From the NCBI GenBank assembly GCA_905116865.2, contig CAJHNH020000198.1, forward strand, positions 1 to 64,000: a stretch of DNA of 64,000 nt, given 5' to 3'. The translations under genes and the position numbers were made by a program. This DNA comes from Candidula unifasciata (taxonomy: Eukaryota; Mollusca; Gastropoda; Stylommatophora; Geomitridae). The notes below the pieces were generated by a model. That model ran no database searches, was not told the origin of the DNA, and worked only from the letters and a program-made list of their open reading frames with translations. This document shows, piece after piece, positions 44,801-52,989 of the stretch; positions within the stretch are counted from its first letter, which is position 1, and each line of letters starts with the position of its first letter.

Positions 44801-46753
44801 AAGGTAACGGGGTAGTGAGCATACTTTGGATCTTTTCTCCAGGCTATGCCGGCATGGTGGGTAATGAACAGGCAGTCAGACTGGCTGGATCTGCACCGCT
44901 GGGTGGTGAACTGATTCTCAACAAGGCAAACGTGATCACATCCCTTTGGGAATAATTAACAAAGTCAGAAAAGAAACTAGATTATTATGGGCTGAATAGA
45001 ATGATGCACCTGGGTGTGACCAGAGGGTTTGGCCGGCACACTACGGTCAGAGGAAAGGCAAGAGGGGCTTACAACCAGACTACGACTGGCACCATTAGTA
45101 CTTGAACTCTGCACTGGCTGCTTAGGATGGAGAAGGAGCGCATATGGGAATGCCCCGAGTGCTGTGATGTTAATTCTTAACTCAACTGAACTCATACTGG
45201 TGTGATTCTTATCCCTGAGGTGTTGAATATACAGAGTGCAATCCTGGAATGGAAAGACAACCTACCCGACCTCACAACAGAATTAGGCTGAGACTTTTCC
45301 AGGGCCGGCCAGTGGGCGGTGGTCCACGTGGCCTGCCAGTGGGCTGTGGTCCATGGGAAGAAGATAGCTAGTTCGTTAGTTAATTAATCCATAGATTATT
45401 ATCACCACTACACATCAGGCAAATCCATAAGCGCTCGGATCCCACCTTCAGTGTATTCTCCAGAGTGTGGTGACTGATCACACCAGTTCTGTGTTGGTTT
45501 ACTATTCTGTTTTTTGTTGTTGCTGCCTGTTTATGGTGTTTATCTTTGGCGACACTTCTGTTGATGTGGTTTTTGTAGTCTCGAGTATTAAAAAACAATG
45601 CTATAAATCAGAGGTTTTCAACCTGTGGGTCAGGAGCCCTTTGGGGTCGAACCATTTTTTTTACAAGGGATACGCCTAAGACCATCGGAAAACATATATT
45701 CAGACGATATGAAGTAGCAACAGAAATAATTTTAATGATCCGGGGTCACCACAACATGAGGAAGTGTATTAAAGGGTCACCACAACATGAGGAACTGAAT
45801 TAAAGGGTCACCACAACATGAGGAGCTGTATTAAAGGGTCGCCACAATATGACGAACTGTATTAAAGGTTCGCCACAACATAAGGTACTGTATTAAAGGG
45901 TCACCACAACATGAGGAGCTGTATTAAAGGGTCACCACAACATGAGGAACTATATTAACGGGTCGCCACAACATGAGGAACTGTATTAAAGGTTTGCCAC
46001 AACAAAAGGAGCTGCATTAAATGGTCGCCACAACATGAGGGAACTGTATCAAAGGGTCGCAGCATTGGGAAGGCTGATAACCACTGTTCTAAATAATACA
46101 GAACTAGTATATTAATCCAGTAAAAAATACACTAAATATCTTTAAAAAAAATCTATTTACCATTTCCCATCATAAACGTCGTAGAACTCCTCCAATGACA
46201 AATTGCTCCGTTTATCAACACCATCGACCGAATAGGGGAAGGAATATTTCTTCATCGCTTCTTCTCTAGCCGACATAGCCTTTTCATAATCAAATCTGTA
46301 CGACTTCAGTAGTTTTCTGTGCTCCATGAACTTTTTAGGCATAGATTTGGAACTTGTTTCTAGTTTTTCTGATAAGATTTGACTATTTGGAAGCTCATCG
46401 ATTAAAACAGATTCTGACGGAAAAACTTCATCCTCATTTTCCTGTAAAACTACTCCTTCTTGGGAAGATATATGGTGCTCAGAATCTCCAGTTTTGAAAG
46501 AAAACCTCTCTGCTGATTTGTCAGCAAAATTATACGTCTGTATGTAAGACACAAATCCAATTATCACTGATAGAGCAAGAATTATGAACGTCAAACTGAA
46601 CAGGTAAACTGAAGAAACAATTGAGGAGTTCATTTTTGAACAGCTGGGTGTATCCATCACTGTGAAGTTGTCGTCTTCTTTTACCAGTTCTTTGGTGAAG
46701 TTTTTCACAGCCTTTCCGGCTTTGATTTGTTTCTTGGTCTTGTTTTTCGTCAT
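31052..46753 (-). CDS. membrane-anchored JmjC/cupin-type dioxygenase
   Basis: Coding exons on the minus strand: 46753-46161, 43525-43410, 42032-41871, 40768-40607, 38652-38567, 35256-35136, 33798-33649, 31159-31052. The N-terminus is basic (KNKTKKQIKAGKAVKN), followed by one hydrophobic span around residues 45-71 (SVYLFSLTFIILALSVIIGF) and a Ser/Glu-rich linker. The catalytic half starts PVIITDVIPTWPAANW. LHIDPYNWTG supplies the Fe(II) H-x-D, GQKRWK a basic residue suited to 2-oxoglutarate, and FIPTGWFHQ the distal His. By family it should hydroxylate (or demethylate) a protein side chain; a type II membrane topology puts the enzyme in the lumen or outside. All known phases agree except 43410 to 42032, where an exon of 3n+2 bases is needed. 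It belongs to the cupin_8/JMJD6-like group, but I cannot name the orthologue. Confidence 0.85.
31650..31790 (+). mobile_element. SINE family B, 5' half
   Basis: Begins CCTGCACGGGTTTCGAGGCC and is cut after GAACCAAAAGACATG. The family 3' end is absent. Confidence 0.65.
31803..32900 (-). pseudogene. LINE reverse transcriptase and 3' end, frameshifted
   Basis: The minus strand shows the fingers/palm region in pieces: AFDCVKHEEVIKLLEKL, then SIKSGIRQGCVLSPDLFSIY and the catalytic NNLHYADDTVLIA. The thumb (KTEVMMVSKK, FKYLGTWITSDGRC) follows. After a frameshift near 32305 come CYIHPVLTYGCESW and FFGHVMRRGKIE. The copy ends in a GAT-repeat tail at 31803-31820. At least two frame breaks make it a pseudogene. 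It lies in the last intron of the JmjC gene. Truncated relatives: 3306, 34128, 49780, 54640. Confidence 0.85.
33264..33690 (-). repeat. 125-bp array of exon end plus splice donor, 4 copies
   Basis: On the minus strand each unit holds the last 40-50 bp of the JmjC exon at 33798-33649 (TTGAGAACTTGAGCCCACAG then GAGTTG), the donor GTATGTCA and about 70 bp of intron. Donors lie at about 33648, 33523, 33398 and 33273. Only the first continues the true exon. Reading through it meets a stop within 15 codons. Confidence 0.95.
33649..33798 (-). CDS. JmjC gene, exon before last
   Basis: The 150-bp, phase 0-0 exon starts after TTCTTATAG with AFNVVPTLAVSGELMNRNNY and ends VENLSPQEL|GTATGT. Its 3' part is the seed of the 125-bp array. 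Confidence 0.88.
33836..34105 (+). mobile_element. SINE family A, clearest tRNA-like head
   Basis: The head is GTAGCGGCTAGATGCTTACC with box B GGTCGTGGGTTCAAGTCC. It joins the family body (GGGAAGTAAAAGTGGCCGGC, GAGTGCTGATTGGTCTACAA) and tail (GGGACTTTGCTTTTTACTTT). It lies in the JmjC intron, antisense to the gene. Confidence 0.8.
34128..34235 (+). pseudogene. LINE 3' end with ATG tail
   Basis: CAAGAGAGCTGTTCCAGGCA, GACGCATGAGCGCTTATGGC and (ATG)n at 34213-34225 match the end at 54940-55030. Confidence 0.6.
34235..34490 (+). mobile_element. SINE family B, diverged
   Basis: GAATTTGGAGCGCATCTGCC, AACAGTCTGCAATTCACAAA and AGAAGTGGATAAACAACAAG match the family middle and 3' parts. The 5' end is only weakly recognisable. 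Confidence 0.6.
34655..35135 (-). repeat. 42-bp array starting at a splice donor, about 11 copies
   Basis: On the minus strand the unit is GTAGCTGATTTATGATTGG plus CTGGTTTAGTCAGGTCTGTGA and AC. The first unit begins at the donor of the JmjC exon at 35256-35136 (CATCAG|GTAGCTGG) and the array runs into the intron. Unlike the other three donor arrays, no exon bases are repeated. Confidence 0.9.
35136..35256 (-). CDS. JmjC gene exon with distal iron-binding His
   Basis: The exon starts after TTGTTTTCAG, completes a Ser codon and encodes KYDTYVETDQMKRKLKKLKY and GEMLFIPTGWFHQ, where H is the distal Fe(II) ligand. It ends CATCAG|GTAGCT in phase 0. Confidence 0.9.
35515..37245. repeat. 31-bp minisatellite, about 56 copies
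   Basis: The unit is GGATGATCTCCAGATGGGTG followed by CAGGATGTGGC. A block from about 36204 recurs in the same variant order from about 36786, a segmental duplication of about 582 bp inside the array. It lies in the JmjC intron before the exon at 35256. The 228- and 202-codon minus-strand frames are repeat products. Confidence 0.95.
37260..37995. other. JmjC gene intron, nothing recognised
   Basis: AT-rich DNA with short (AAT)n and (CTT)n runs near 37890-37970. No element or exon is supported. Confidence 0.4.
38000..38370 (-). pseudogene. LINE ORF2 C-terminal fragment
   Basis: The minus strand encodes KLTTCEMKCLRKVVNKTRRD and QRMKWFGHLMRMQPTNPAAR, the same family as the LINE split by the hAT at 61770-64000. 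Confidence 0.7.
38567..38652 (-). CDS. JmjC gene, 86-bp exon
   Basis: The exon starts after TTCTGTGTTCAG with LLLPGQDGLLSVHQDATC and ends AAATATAATAG|GTAACG. Two bases of the next Ser codon are at its end, matching the exon at 35256. It was found by the phase requirement between the flanking exons; no long open frame marks it. Confidence 0.82.
39090..39560 (+). pseudogene. LINE fragments, decayed
   Basis: CAAATCAGTTCTGCTGTACG, ACATTCATTAACTGGTGCCT and ATGGCTTGGCCATATGGATG are remnants of two LINE ORF2 C-terminal segments (SVLLYGAET and WLGHMDV types), full of stops. Confidence 0.5.
40110..40480 (-). pseudogene. RNase-H LINE 3' end, paralogous empty site
   Basis: The minus strand encodes the LWVCPMCYDIDSE end module. 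It aligns with 51790-52200, except that the latter carries a 195-bp hAT MITE plus an 8-bp duplication at the point where this copy reads AGATGTAGATGCTAACTG. Confidence 0.6.
40607..40768 (-). CDS. JmjC gene exon with H-x-D motif
   Basis: The exon starts after TTCTGTTCAG with IYTREDFFNLFPKEIRPW. It includes STLHIDPYNWTG (Fe(II) H-x-D) and ends FSGQKRWK|GTGAGC in phase 0. Length 162 bp. Confidence 0.93.
41327..41785. mobile_element. foldback transposon, arms of about 190-200 bp
   Basis: The element is almost wholly palindromic. Ends are GGCTATCTTCCGAATAACGG and its inverted copy at 41785, with ATATACCCTAACAGGGCCTC and ACTAGATGGCTAGGACTCAC in both arms around a short centre. Flanking 8-bp copies are GAAACTTT (41319-41326) and AAAACTTT (41786-41793). 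A second copy at 51435 has its own 8-bp duplication. It is non-coding. It lies 85 bp beyond the donor end of the JmjC exon at 41871. Confidence 0.88.
41871..42032 (-). CDS. JmjC gene exon (SVPLGIFLDHI)
   Basis: The exon starts after TTTTCTCGTCCGAAG with LNQSDYGKDREGYSVPLGIF and ends RAQVLET|GTGAGC. It is 162 bp, phase 0-0. The preceding known exon ends in phase 1, so an exon is missing between them. Confidence 0.88.
42147..42520 (+). pseudogene. probable Penelope-like element fragment
   Basis: One frame reads LVRSLFNHARKIGTKDKLAA then ETLNATLLLKGYPPGFI. This resembles the RA-x-IC ... NGYP-x-FI segment after the reverse transcriptase core of Penelope-like elements. A second frame continues with DDMQHLQDRLKTAGGQTFF. 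It is short and frameshifted. Confidence 0.45.
42545..43075 (-). pseudogene. LINE ORF2 C-terminal end
   Basis: The minus strand encodes ETWSTTKRDEALLQVFENRV, RLKWLGHIERMSDDREVK and RPRGRPKIRWRDNVQTDLQT in nearly one frame. The fragment at 54000-54235 is the same family. Confidence 0.75.
43160..43380. repeat. GAA-rich simple repeat
   Basis: AGAAGAAG-type runs directly precede (on the + strand) the JmjC exon at 43410-43525. The long minus-strand frame here is compositional beyond the exon. Confidence 0.85.
43410..43525 (-). CDS. JmjC gene exon 2 (start of catalytic region)
   Basis: The exon starts after CAGTTTTCCTTCAG, completes a Trp codon and encodes PVIITDVIPTWPAANWSAKT and YGEARVAMMTYNIV. 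It ends ATTGTAG|GTAACA in phase 1. Confidence 0.88.
43865..44095 (+). mobile_element. SINE-like family C with 3' hairpin
   Basis: CACCAGGACATCACACAAGC, CATGTGGATAAGGATCACTC and AAAAGCCAGAGTAGGGCTTC match the copy at 63491. A CATCCC...GGGATG hairpin at 44049-44065 is followed by a (AAT)n tail. Confidence 0.75.
44800..45190 (+). pseudogene. LINE RNase H C-terminus and end module
   Basis: The + strand reads GYAGMVGNEQAVRLAGSAPL, the last RNase H motif (compare GNDRADRLA), then KERIWECPECCDVNS. The catalytic Asp of that motif is replaced by Gln-Ala and stops follow, so it is inactive. Confidence 0.65.
45375..45505 (-). pseudogene. LINE end module, reverse strand
   Basis: The minus strand encodes VNQHRTGVISHHTLENTLKV and ERLWICLMCSGDN, the same module as at 3450. 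Confidence 0.55.
45609..46086. mobile_element. SPIN-like hAT MITE with 31-bp internal array
   Basis: The left end CAGAGGTTTTCAACCTGTGG and the segment CTAAGACCATCGGAAAACAT match, from memory, SPIN-type non-autonomous hAT elements. The right end is GATAACCACTG. Flanks CTATAAAT and TTCTAAAT share 6 of 8 bases, a decayed target duplication. Inside, 45744-46066 holds about ten copies of a 31-bp unit (GGGTCACCACAACATGAGGA then ACTGTATTAAA). This unit is the reverse complement of the one in the element at 61934. It lies in the first JmjC intron. Confidence 0.82.
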
Positions 46754-46775
46754 ACCCACATCCAAAGGATTAACA
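46161..46775 (-). CDS. JmjC gene first coding exon (membrane anchor)
   Basis: The acceptor TTTTCATTTCACAG precedes 22 bases of leader and the ATG at 46753-46751 (GGTATGACGAAA). The upstream frame continues open, but the acceptor makes 46753 the better start. It encodes the basic N-terminus, the single membrane span and an acidic Ser-rich linker, then LSLEEFYDVYDGK. It ends GGGAAATG|GTAAAT in phase 2. A non-coding first exon above 46775 was not located. Confidence 0.82.
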
Positions 46776-46864
46776 CTGTGAAATGAAAATAAACGAAATA
46801 CAAATAGCGATTCTCTTGATTCTAGTTTATTACGCACACAAAAAATTTTAATCACTGGCAAATG

Positions 46865-47125
46865 CTATCAAAAGAAGAAAGCGTAGATGGCTTGGTCTTG
46901 TTTGCACAGTGCCTCATGATAATTTGGGAATAACAGATGGCAGATTGGAAAAACATAAGGTGTTGTAAACGACCTAAGGAAACGTGGAGAAGGATAGCAG
47001 AAATGAAAATGAAGGAATACAAACTGACATGGGATGCTGGACAGAATATCATCAGCAATAAAGATCAACCATGAACACTTTATGTGCCTATAAGGCCATG
47101 ACATTGATACAGACAACTAGACAGA
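46865..47125 (+). pseudogene. LINE fragment
   Basis: The + strand reads IKRRKRRWLGLVCTVPHDNL and TDGRLEK, then RPKETWRRIAEM in another frame. It is related to the duplicated fragment at 55562-55925. Confidence 0.55.
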
Positions 47126-47406
47126 TAGAGATGAAATAATAACATATATTGTACAGTAAAATGTAAAAAAAAATTAAGTAAGTAAGTAAAGGACTGTTTA
47201 AGGCAATTGTCTCCAGCCCCTTTCATGTAGTTCCCCACCACCCCCTTCTTAGTATGTGGCCAGCCCCCACACCCCTCAACATAGAAAATGTGATTTAAAA
47301 AAAAAAATCGGAGGGCAGTGTTCTTAAGCTATAATTAAATGCACATGCAATTGCACGGGAATGCCCCGAGTGCTGTGATGTCAATTTTTGACTCAACTTA
47401 TCTTAA

Positions 47407-47543
47407 CTCTTTGAGTCCCAGGAAGTTTATCATCACAGGCCCAGGGAGTAGTAAAGAAAAAAAAAAATAAGTGCATCATGCGTTCATTGGGCTTCTAGGT
47501 AGGAACCTATGAACGTTTGATGCGTTCCTTAGGACTCAAAGAG
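47407..47543. mobile_element. piggyBac-type MITE
   Basis: The 137-bp element has perfect 12-bp inverted ends (CTCTTTGAGTCC / GGACTCAAAGAG) and TTAA on both sides (47403-47406, 47544-47547). It is non-coding. Confidence 0.82.
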
Positions 47544-47654
47544 TTAAATGCACTTGTTATCATATTGATTAGATTTGTAATCGCAGATGTACAAAACTGA
47601 TCCTCAAAACAAAAAGCCAAGGGCATTTTGTTTTATAGGAAGTAAATAAAAAAG

Positions 47655-48090
47655 TAAAGGACCCCTTTCCACGCCTTTCAGGATTAAACTCAAATGTTGA
47701 CAACAATGGTCCTGAAATCCCATGCTATCACTGTGGAAGACTTTTCTTGGGCGGGTCTTGCTAGTTGCCATGGTCTGTGAGTCTCATGCTTCCTCATAGC
47801 GCAATATAACACCATCGTCTGGAAAAACGGAAAGGTGTCAATGAATCAGGCGTATTGGGTATATAGGGCTCGACCTATTTTTTTTTTGACCAAAGGGCAC
47901 TTGGTTGGTGATGTGGTCAGCATCAGACCGGCCGCCTTTACTTCCCAGGACTGCACCGGGTATCCACTCAAGGCTGGATTGACCTGGGAGCCAAGGTCAT
48001 TAAAAACAAATTCCTGCCCTTGTCAGGAACTGAACCTACAGCCTTTCGATCCACAGGTGAGCATCTAGTCGCTAGACCACAGTGACTCCG
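47655..48090 (-). mobile_element. SINE family A interrupted by another repeat
   Basis: The tail (AGTAAAGGACCCCTTTCCAC) and body/head (GGTGATGTGGTCAGCATCAG, CAGCCTTTCGATCCACAGGT) belong to one SINE. They are split by 47683-47850, a segment similar to 12490-12640, with TCAGG at both borders. Confidence 0.7.
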
Positions 48091-48099
48091 TTTTGTTTT

Positions 48100-48780
48100 A
48101 ATGTTTAAAACATATTTTATTTACAATTAAACTGAAAATTAAAAAAAAACATTTGGTATAATGGATCACTACAAGTACAAATAAACTCATTTTCAAAATT
48201 GCTTGACGCCCCCGCTTGGAAATTCCTCCCTCCCCCCCCCCCCCCCACCACACGTTGAAGAACACTGTATCAAGGGGTCTATTCATTTTGTTTCTGTAAC
48301 GTTGGATCCCTGACCCCTATATGGGGGATACAAACCCGGTGCAATGAAGACTGAAGTTGATTCCCTCTAACTTCATGTTTAACAAAGGTGCCGGTATTCC
48401 CCCCTAAAGTGTCCATTACAGAAGTGTTTAAAAAAAGGTGCTAGTACTGCGTACCTCAGAAAAAAAGACACCCCTAGAATTGTATTTAATCAAAACAAAA
48501 TAAACAGCACAATTATTACAACAGTGTAGAGAGGCACATCAAGTAACAGGTTAAACACAGTAGTGGCGAATTGTCCCAGGGGTGTTATTTAACATCCTGG
48601 TTGTCCAGCTACAGTGTATACACAATCTAAACGGCCCGCGTTTACAGACGTCGGTGTAGTCTGCTAGTTGTGCAAACAAAAACATCCTTCTCCAAAATAT
48701 CGGCTGCTTGTTGCTCGCCGAGAGCACCTCGACCGTTGGTTTCGCAATTGCCTGGCTGTCATTTCATGGCCATTTCTGAT
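48100..48780. other. no recognisable gene
   Basis: AT-rich DNA with a C run at 48230-48246. Nothing else is supported. Confidence 0.35.
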
Positions 48781-48789
48781 CGGCACCCT

Positions 48790-49145
48790 TATAGGAATAC
48801 TTTTAGAGCACTGTTTGTGGGTTACTTTTAGAGCACTATTTGTGGGTTACTTTTAGAGCACTATTTGTGGGTTACTTTTAGAGCACTATTTGTGGGTTAC
48901 TTTTAGAGCACTTTTTGTGGGTTACTTTTAGAGCACTATTTGTGGGTTACTTTTAGAGCACTATTTGTGGGTTACTTTTAGAGCACTATTTGTGGGTTAA
49001 TTCTAGAGCACTATTTGTGGGTTACTTTTAGAGCACTATTTGTGGGTTAATGTTAGAGCTCTATTTGTGGGTTACTTTTAGAGCACTATTTGTGGGTTAA
49101 TGTTAGAGCACTATTTGTGGGTTACTTTTAGAGCACTATTTGTGG
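48790..49145. repeat. 25-bp minisatellite, 14 copies
   Basis: The unit is GGGTTACTTTTAGAGCACTA then TTTGT, with few variants (TTAATGTTAGAGC). It runs directly into the truncated SINE at 49146. Confidence 0.95.
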
Positions 49146-49345
49146 GTTCGGGGCCTGACGAGCTGGACTTATTTTAAAAAATGGACTTGGCTCACAGGTC
49201 AACCCGGCTTTGAGTGGGTAAATGGTACAGTCCAGGGAAGTAAAGGCGGCCGGTGTGATCACATAACCTGCTGCCGATTGGCCTAACTCTATATGCCAGA
49301 TCTGCTTGAAGGCGTTTAAAAGGGTCCTTTACTTTACTTTTCGAT
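49146..49345 (+). mobile_element. SINE family A, 5'-truncated
   Basis: GGAAGTAAAGGCGGCCGGTG, GCCGATTGGCCTAACTCTAT and GGGTCCTTTACTTTACTTTT match the family. The tRNA-like head is missing where the minisatellite begins. Confidence 0.65.
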
Positions 49346-49539
49346 TTACAGCACCATTGTAATTGACACTTGAGAACACGAGACAGATCGAAGTGGATAG
49401 ACATGACTACCAAAGTTTAAGTTTATTCAACGGATCAACATCATGGCCCACGTGTGCAACCCATAAGTGCTCCGTTCTACTCAGCGCAGTTCACGAACCC
49501 CTGAAATACTTTGGGTAGATTTGTAACTCAAAATTTAGC

Positions 49540-49755
49540 CAGGGCAGCGCCGTTAGGCTACTCTTTTCGATTTCCAACTGCTAAGGTTTTTTCTCGTGCG
49601 CATCAATACACACGGGCGTCCGATCTTACTACCCAGAGACCAGGGGAAATTACTAGAAGTTCACGTGAAAAATTCCCTTCACCAGGGTTTGAACCCGGGA
49701 CCTCCAGTCATCGAGGCTAACGCCATACCTTACGACTATTCAAACCCCCTATGAC
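49540..49755 (-). mobile_element. tRNA-derived SINE, second type
   Basis: On the minus strand a box-A-like GGCGTTAGCCTCGATGAC and a strong box B (GTCCCGGGTTCAAACCCTG) are spaced as in a tRNA. A body (ATTTCCCCTGGTCTCTGGG) unlike family A follows. Confidence 0.6.
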
Positions 49756-49779
49756 TTCCAATGACACAGGGCTTGTCCT

Positions 49780-50065
49780 CTAATAATAATAAATAGTTTT
49801 GACAACTTTTTACAAACATCAGGAAGAGACAGTCATCCTTTTTTGATAATGCTATACGAAGTGGGTAACTGGACATATTGTGACCACTGTAAAAAAATCT
49901 TTGGAAAGAGAGACAGAGCGAGAAGATTGTTGACAACCTTTTGTTATGGGATGAAGGAATTTCAACACATAAACTGATAAACGCAGTTGTGGATCGCAGA
50001 TTGAGGAGGGGCGTGATCGTCAAAGCCAGTCGGCAAGGCACTTGACGATGATTGTGGCTACATTT
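49780..50065 (+). pseudogene. LINE 3' end
   Basis: TTTGGAAAGAGAGACAGAGC, GTGGATCGCAGATTGAGGAG and CAGTCGGCAAGGCACTTGAC match the 3' end of the LINE at 31803-32900, in opposite orientation. Confidence 0.6.
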
Positions 50066-51080
50066 GGCCTGAACTGTGGCAGGTCCTGGCAGTGAGAGCT
50101 GAGAGTGGTCTCCCCTGTCATGGAGCCTGCAGACCAAGTTAGAGTACCTACCTGTCATGGAGCAGGGAAATTGATTTTCCCTTACAGTACAAACAGTTTT
50201 GTCGGGCTTAAATTCATTCTCTCCTACAGAGAAGGACAGTAAAAGGGAACAGGCTGTAAGGCGAGCAAAAAGTTTTAGTATTCGCTCTCTTAGTCTTTCT
50301 TATGCACGAAAGTCGAAAGATGTGTGTGTTGTCCATCAAGATGATGATGTAGTTACTTTAGTCAAATTTGTAAAATGCCCTCTACACCAATAAAACCAGC
50401 ACAGTTAGATAGCTGTAAACAATCTCTTTCCAACGGTACCTCATTTGAGCTTGTATGTCATTTCTGAGCTGAGATATGTAGGTTTTTGTGGAGATGAGAT
50501 GTAAAAAAAAACAACTGCTAAAACTTGTCTCCCAGAAACAAGAAGTTTTCTCTGCGCAACCAAACTGCGCAACTTTCGTTTTGGCTTTGTTTTCATTGGA
50601 CAAGATGGCAGACAATTTTTCTCAGACACAGCCACATATTAGCGATTGCCTGAAAAATGTCACTGTACATCTAAACAGCCACAGACAAGAAAGAAATTTT
50701 ATACACAAATGTAAAATTGGACGGAGAATTCAATTATAACTAGCATTACCATGTCTGGTAATGTTTAAAGCCTAAAGCCAACCGTGAATACTTATCGCTA
50801 TTTTCAGTCAAACTGATGTAACAGAAAAACAGAGGACGTCCGGCTGTCGTAGACATGCGCTGTTAATCGGTTCCGTTCCCGCCGTTTTCAGCTGTTTGTA
50901 GCTGGTGAAAATCACACCAATCGCAAAATTTCATGAGAGATTAGGACCCATCCCGAAACCCCAGCCGACATTTGTGAAGCAAGTTTCGAACGGTTTCCAT
51001 GGTAATGGAAATTGCCAAAAAGACCGCAAATTGTCGAAACTGTAGTCGCTAGATGATGATGACCACTTTTTAAAAAAAAT
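50066..51080. other. unassigned DNA with one weak exon candidate
   Basis: A frame from 50605 starts ATGGCAGACAATTTTTCTC in a good start context and runs 45 codons (MADNFSQTQPHISDCLKN). It could be a first exon of gene 3, but no strong donor supports it. Nothing else is recognised. Confidence 0.2.
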
Positions 51081-51271
51081 CAAGTATGAGTATAAAGATG
51101 ACTGATGAGGCCGATGCGGGCCCGAAAAGTTCTTGGACAGTGAGGACAGTGAATGAGTGTTGTGCCAGGGAGGGAATCTCCTGCAGTCGCCTTTCTGTCC
51201 ATTCTTTTCTTAATGTCTTGCTGTTCTGTTTGCTTCACTTGTAGCCGCGCCCTTGAAAAGGGATAAATCAT
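51080..51271 (-). pseudogene. LINE-type C2H2 zinc-finger end
   Basis: The minus strand encodes LIHCPHCPRTFRARIGLI then SHLYTHT: C-x2-C-x12-H-x4-H. The RTFRARIGL-SH signature is the C-terminus of a LINE ORF2 common in lophotrochozoan genomes, so this is probably not a transcription factor exon. Confidence 0.6.
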
Positions 51272-51434
51272 TAGGTAGAAGTCTGTTTGATCTTCTTACT
51301 CTTATGAATAGGAAAAGCCACACAGATGAGAATGTCCGTCACTATCCCTTGTAAAACAAATTGACACAAACAGCAGTCTCAACCAATTGAACAACATCAT
51401 ATGGAATTAGTTTATTTACTGATTTAAAAAAACA

Positions 51435-51771
51435 GGCTATCCTCCGAATAACGGTCGTAAATTATCGAGGCGGAAAATATACCCTAACAGGGCCTCAGTC
51501 ACGTGTCAATTGCACAGTTCCATCAGGAGCAGCAGCTACCGCATCTCCTGCAGCTTCCTTCATTTTATTTTCTTGTGAGTCCTAGCCATCTAGTTTAGCC
51601 CCAATCCACGCCGCGTGGGGGACACTGTCGGCGGTGGCGGAAGTTGCCAGAAGTTCGCAATTCGGCAGTGGCGTTATAGTCCCCGGAAGTGCACAATTGA
51701 CACGTGACTGAGGCCCTGTAAGGGTATATTTTCCACCTCAATAATTTACGACCGTTATTCGGAAGATAGCC
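51435..51771. mobile_element. foldback transposon, second copy
   Basis: The same family as 41327-41785, with part of the left arm deleted (337 bp). Ends are GGCTATCCTCCGAATAACGG and inverted, flanked by perfect 8-bp AAAAAACA (51427-51434, 51772-51779). Confidence 0.87.
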
Positions 51772-51789
51772 AAAAAACATTACTACACA

Positions 51790-52200
51790 TAGGACCTACC
51801 CTTAGATAAATTAGATGCTTTGCTCCCACAGCAAATATCTTGAGGTGTAGATCAGTGGTTCTCAAACTTCCTAATGCCCCGACCCTTTAACACAGTTCCT
51901 CATGTTGTGGAAACCTCTGCCATACAGTTATTTTCATTGCTACTATATAACTTCAATCAATATGTGTTTTCCCATGGTCTTAGGCGACCCTTATGAAAGG
52001 GTATTCGACCCACAAAAAAGTCGCAACCCACAGGTTAAGAACCACTAGTGTAGATGCTAACTGTGCCCGTAGCATACTGAATATACACACACCAATCTCT
52101 TCCTCTTATATGTACCTCCTTACTGGATCCACACTTATTTCATCATTCACACATTCTTAAACATTGTGTTTCCAGCAGCATACATATGCCAGTACAAACA
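51790..52200 (-). pseudogene. RNase-H LINE 3' end carrying a hAT insertion
   Basis: This aligns with 40110-40480 on both sides of the MITE at 51853-52047 (TAGATGCTAACTGT, TTTCATCATTC, CCAGCA). Confidence 0.6.
51853..52047. mobile_element. SPIN-like hAT MITE, unexpanded copy
   Basis: The 195-bp element starts CAGTGGTTCTCAAACTTCC and ends GGTTAAGAACCACTA. Perfect 8-bp duplications GTGTAGAT flank it (51845-51852, 52048-52055). It contains one copy of the 31-bp segment (TTTAACACAGTTCCTCATGT) that is amplified at 45609 and 61934. Confidence 0.93.
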
Positions 52201-52497
52201 GTCCGACACCGGAAATGCCATTCATAGTCAATTGAAGCAGTAGTTATAACAGATCAGCAGTTGCACAAGTAATTGCAGAAGGCACTGCAACAGGCCACTC
52301 ACCATTTTCTGAATCTGCAGTTCACAACACAAACCTCATTGGACACAATTGAAAAACCATTCCAAAGTATAATTAAAGTAAAGTAAAGTGAACAAATTAC
52401 CACCAGTTTCATACTAACAAAGCATCACACAAATGAAATAGCACACAAGATAAGGGTTATGAGAACACTGATGCACAATATAAAATAGCAAATATCC

Positions 52498-52600
52498 CTG
52501 TGTGTGTCCCAGGGCCTCATAGGGGGTGGGGGAAATGGACCCACTACTTCCTAATTAGCATGTCTTAGAAGTAACCAATAAGGAATTTGCAGACATTGGA
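52498..52600 (+). mobile_element. SINE family B, 5' fragment
   Basis: GTGTGTGTCCCAGGGCCTCA, ATGGACCCACTACTTCCTAA and AGCATGTCTTAGAAG match the first third of the family. Confidence 0.5.
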
Positions 52601-52989
52601 TTTGTTGGGACGAAATTCACATATATCACAGCCTAGTTGTAGACCACAACACCACTTTTCAGCGATCCAGCCAACAAATGCTGAAGTTGATTATGCAACA
52701 TCCTTTAAAAAATGCTATAACACAGAAGGCTTGAATGAGATATCTTCTTTCATCAGTATCTGCTCTGTGTCTCTAGTGTGTTGCAGCCAGATGATTGGTA
52801 GCGAGCCAGGGCACGATCAGCTGCTTAGTCGGCCATGATGTTGTGATACAACTGGTAAAATACAACACAAAATTATAAACAGCAAATTTCTTATCCGCGA
52901 TGGTGTTGTTGAAACTGCATAACACATCGTCACTTGATAACAAAAGAGGCAATATCTACTGCCATGTGTTAGCCAGAGAATACAGCGAG

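Noticed and set aside
46753..46861. Upstream in-frame ATG at 46861 as the start of the JmjC protein
   Set aside because: A strong acceptor (TTTTCATTTCACAG) lies between it and 46753, so the upstream frame is probably intron.
51080..51271. C2H2 zinc-finger exon of a transcription factor
   Set aside because: The RTFRARIGL-SH pattern is the usual C-terminus of a LINE ORF2, and LINE fragments surround it.
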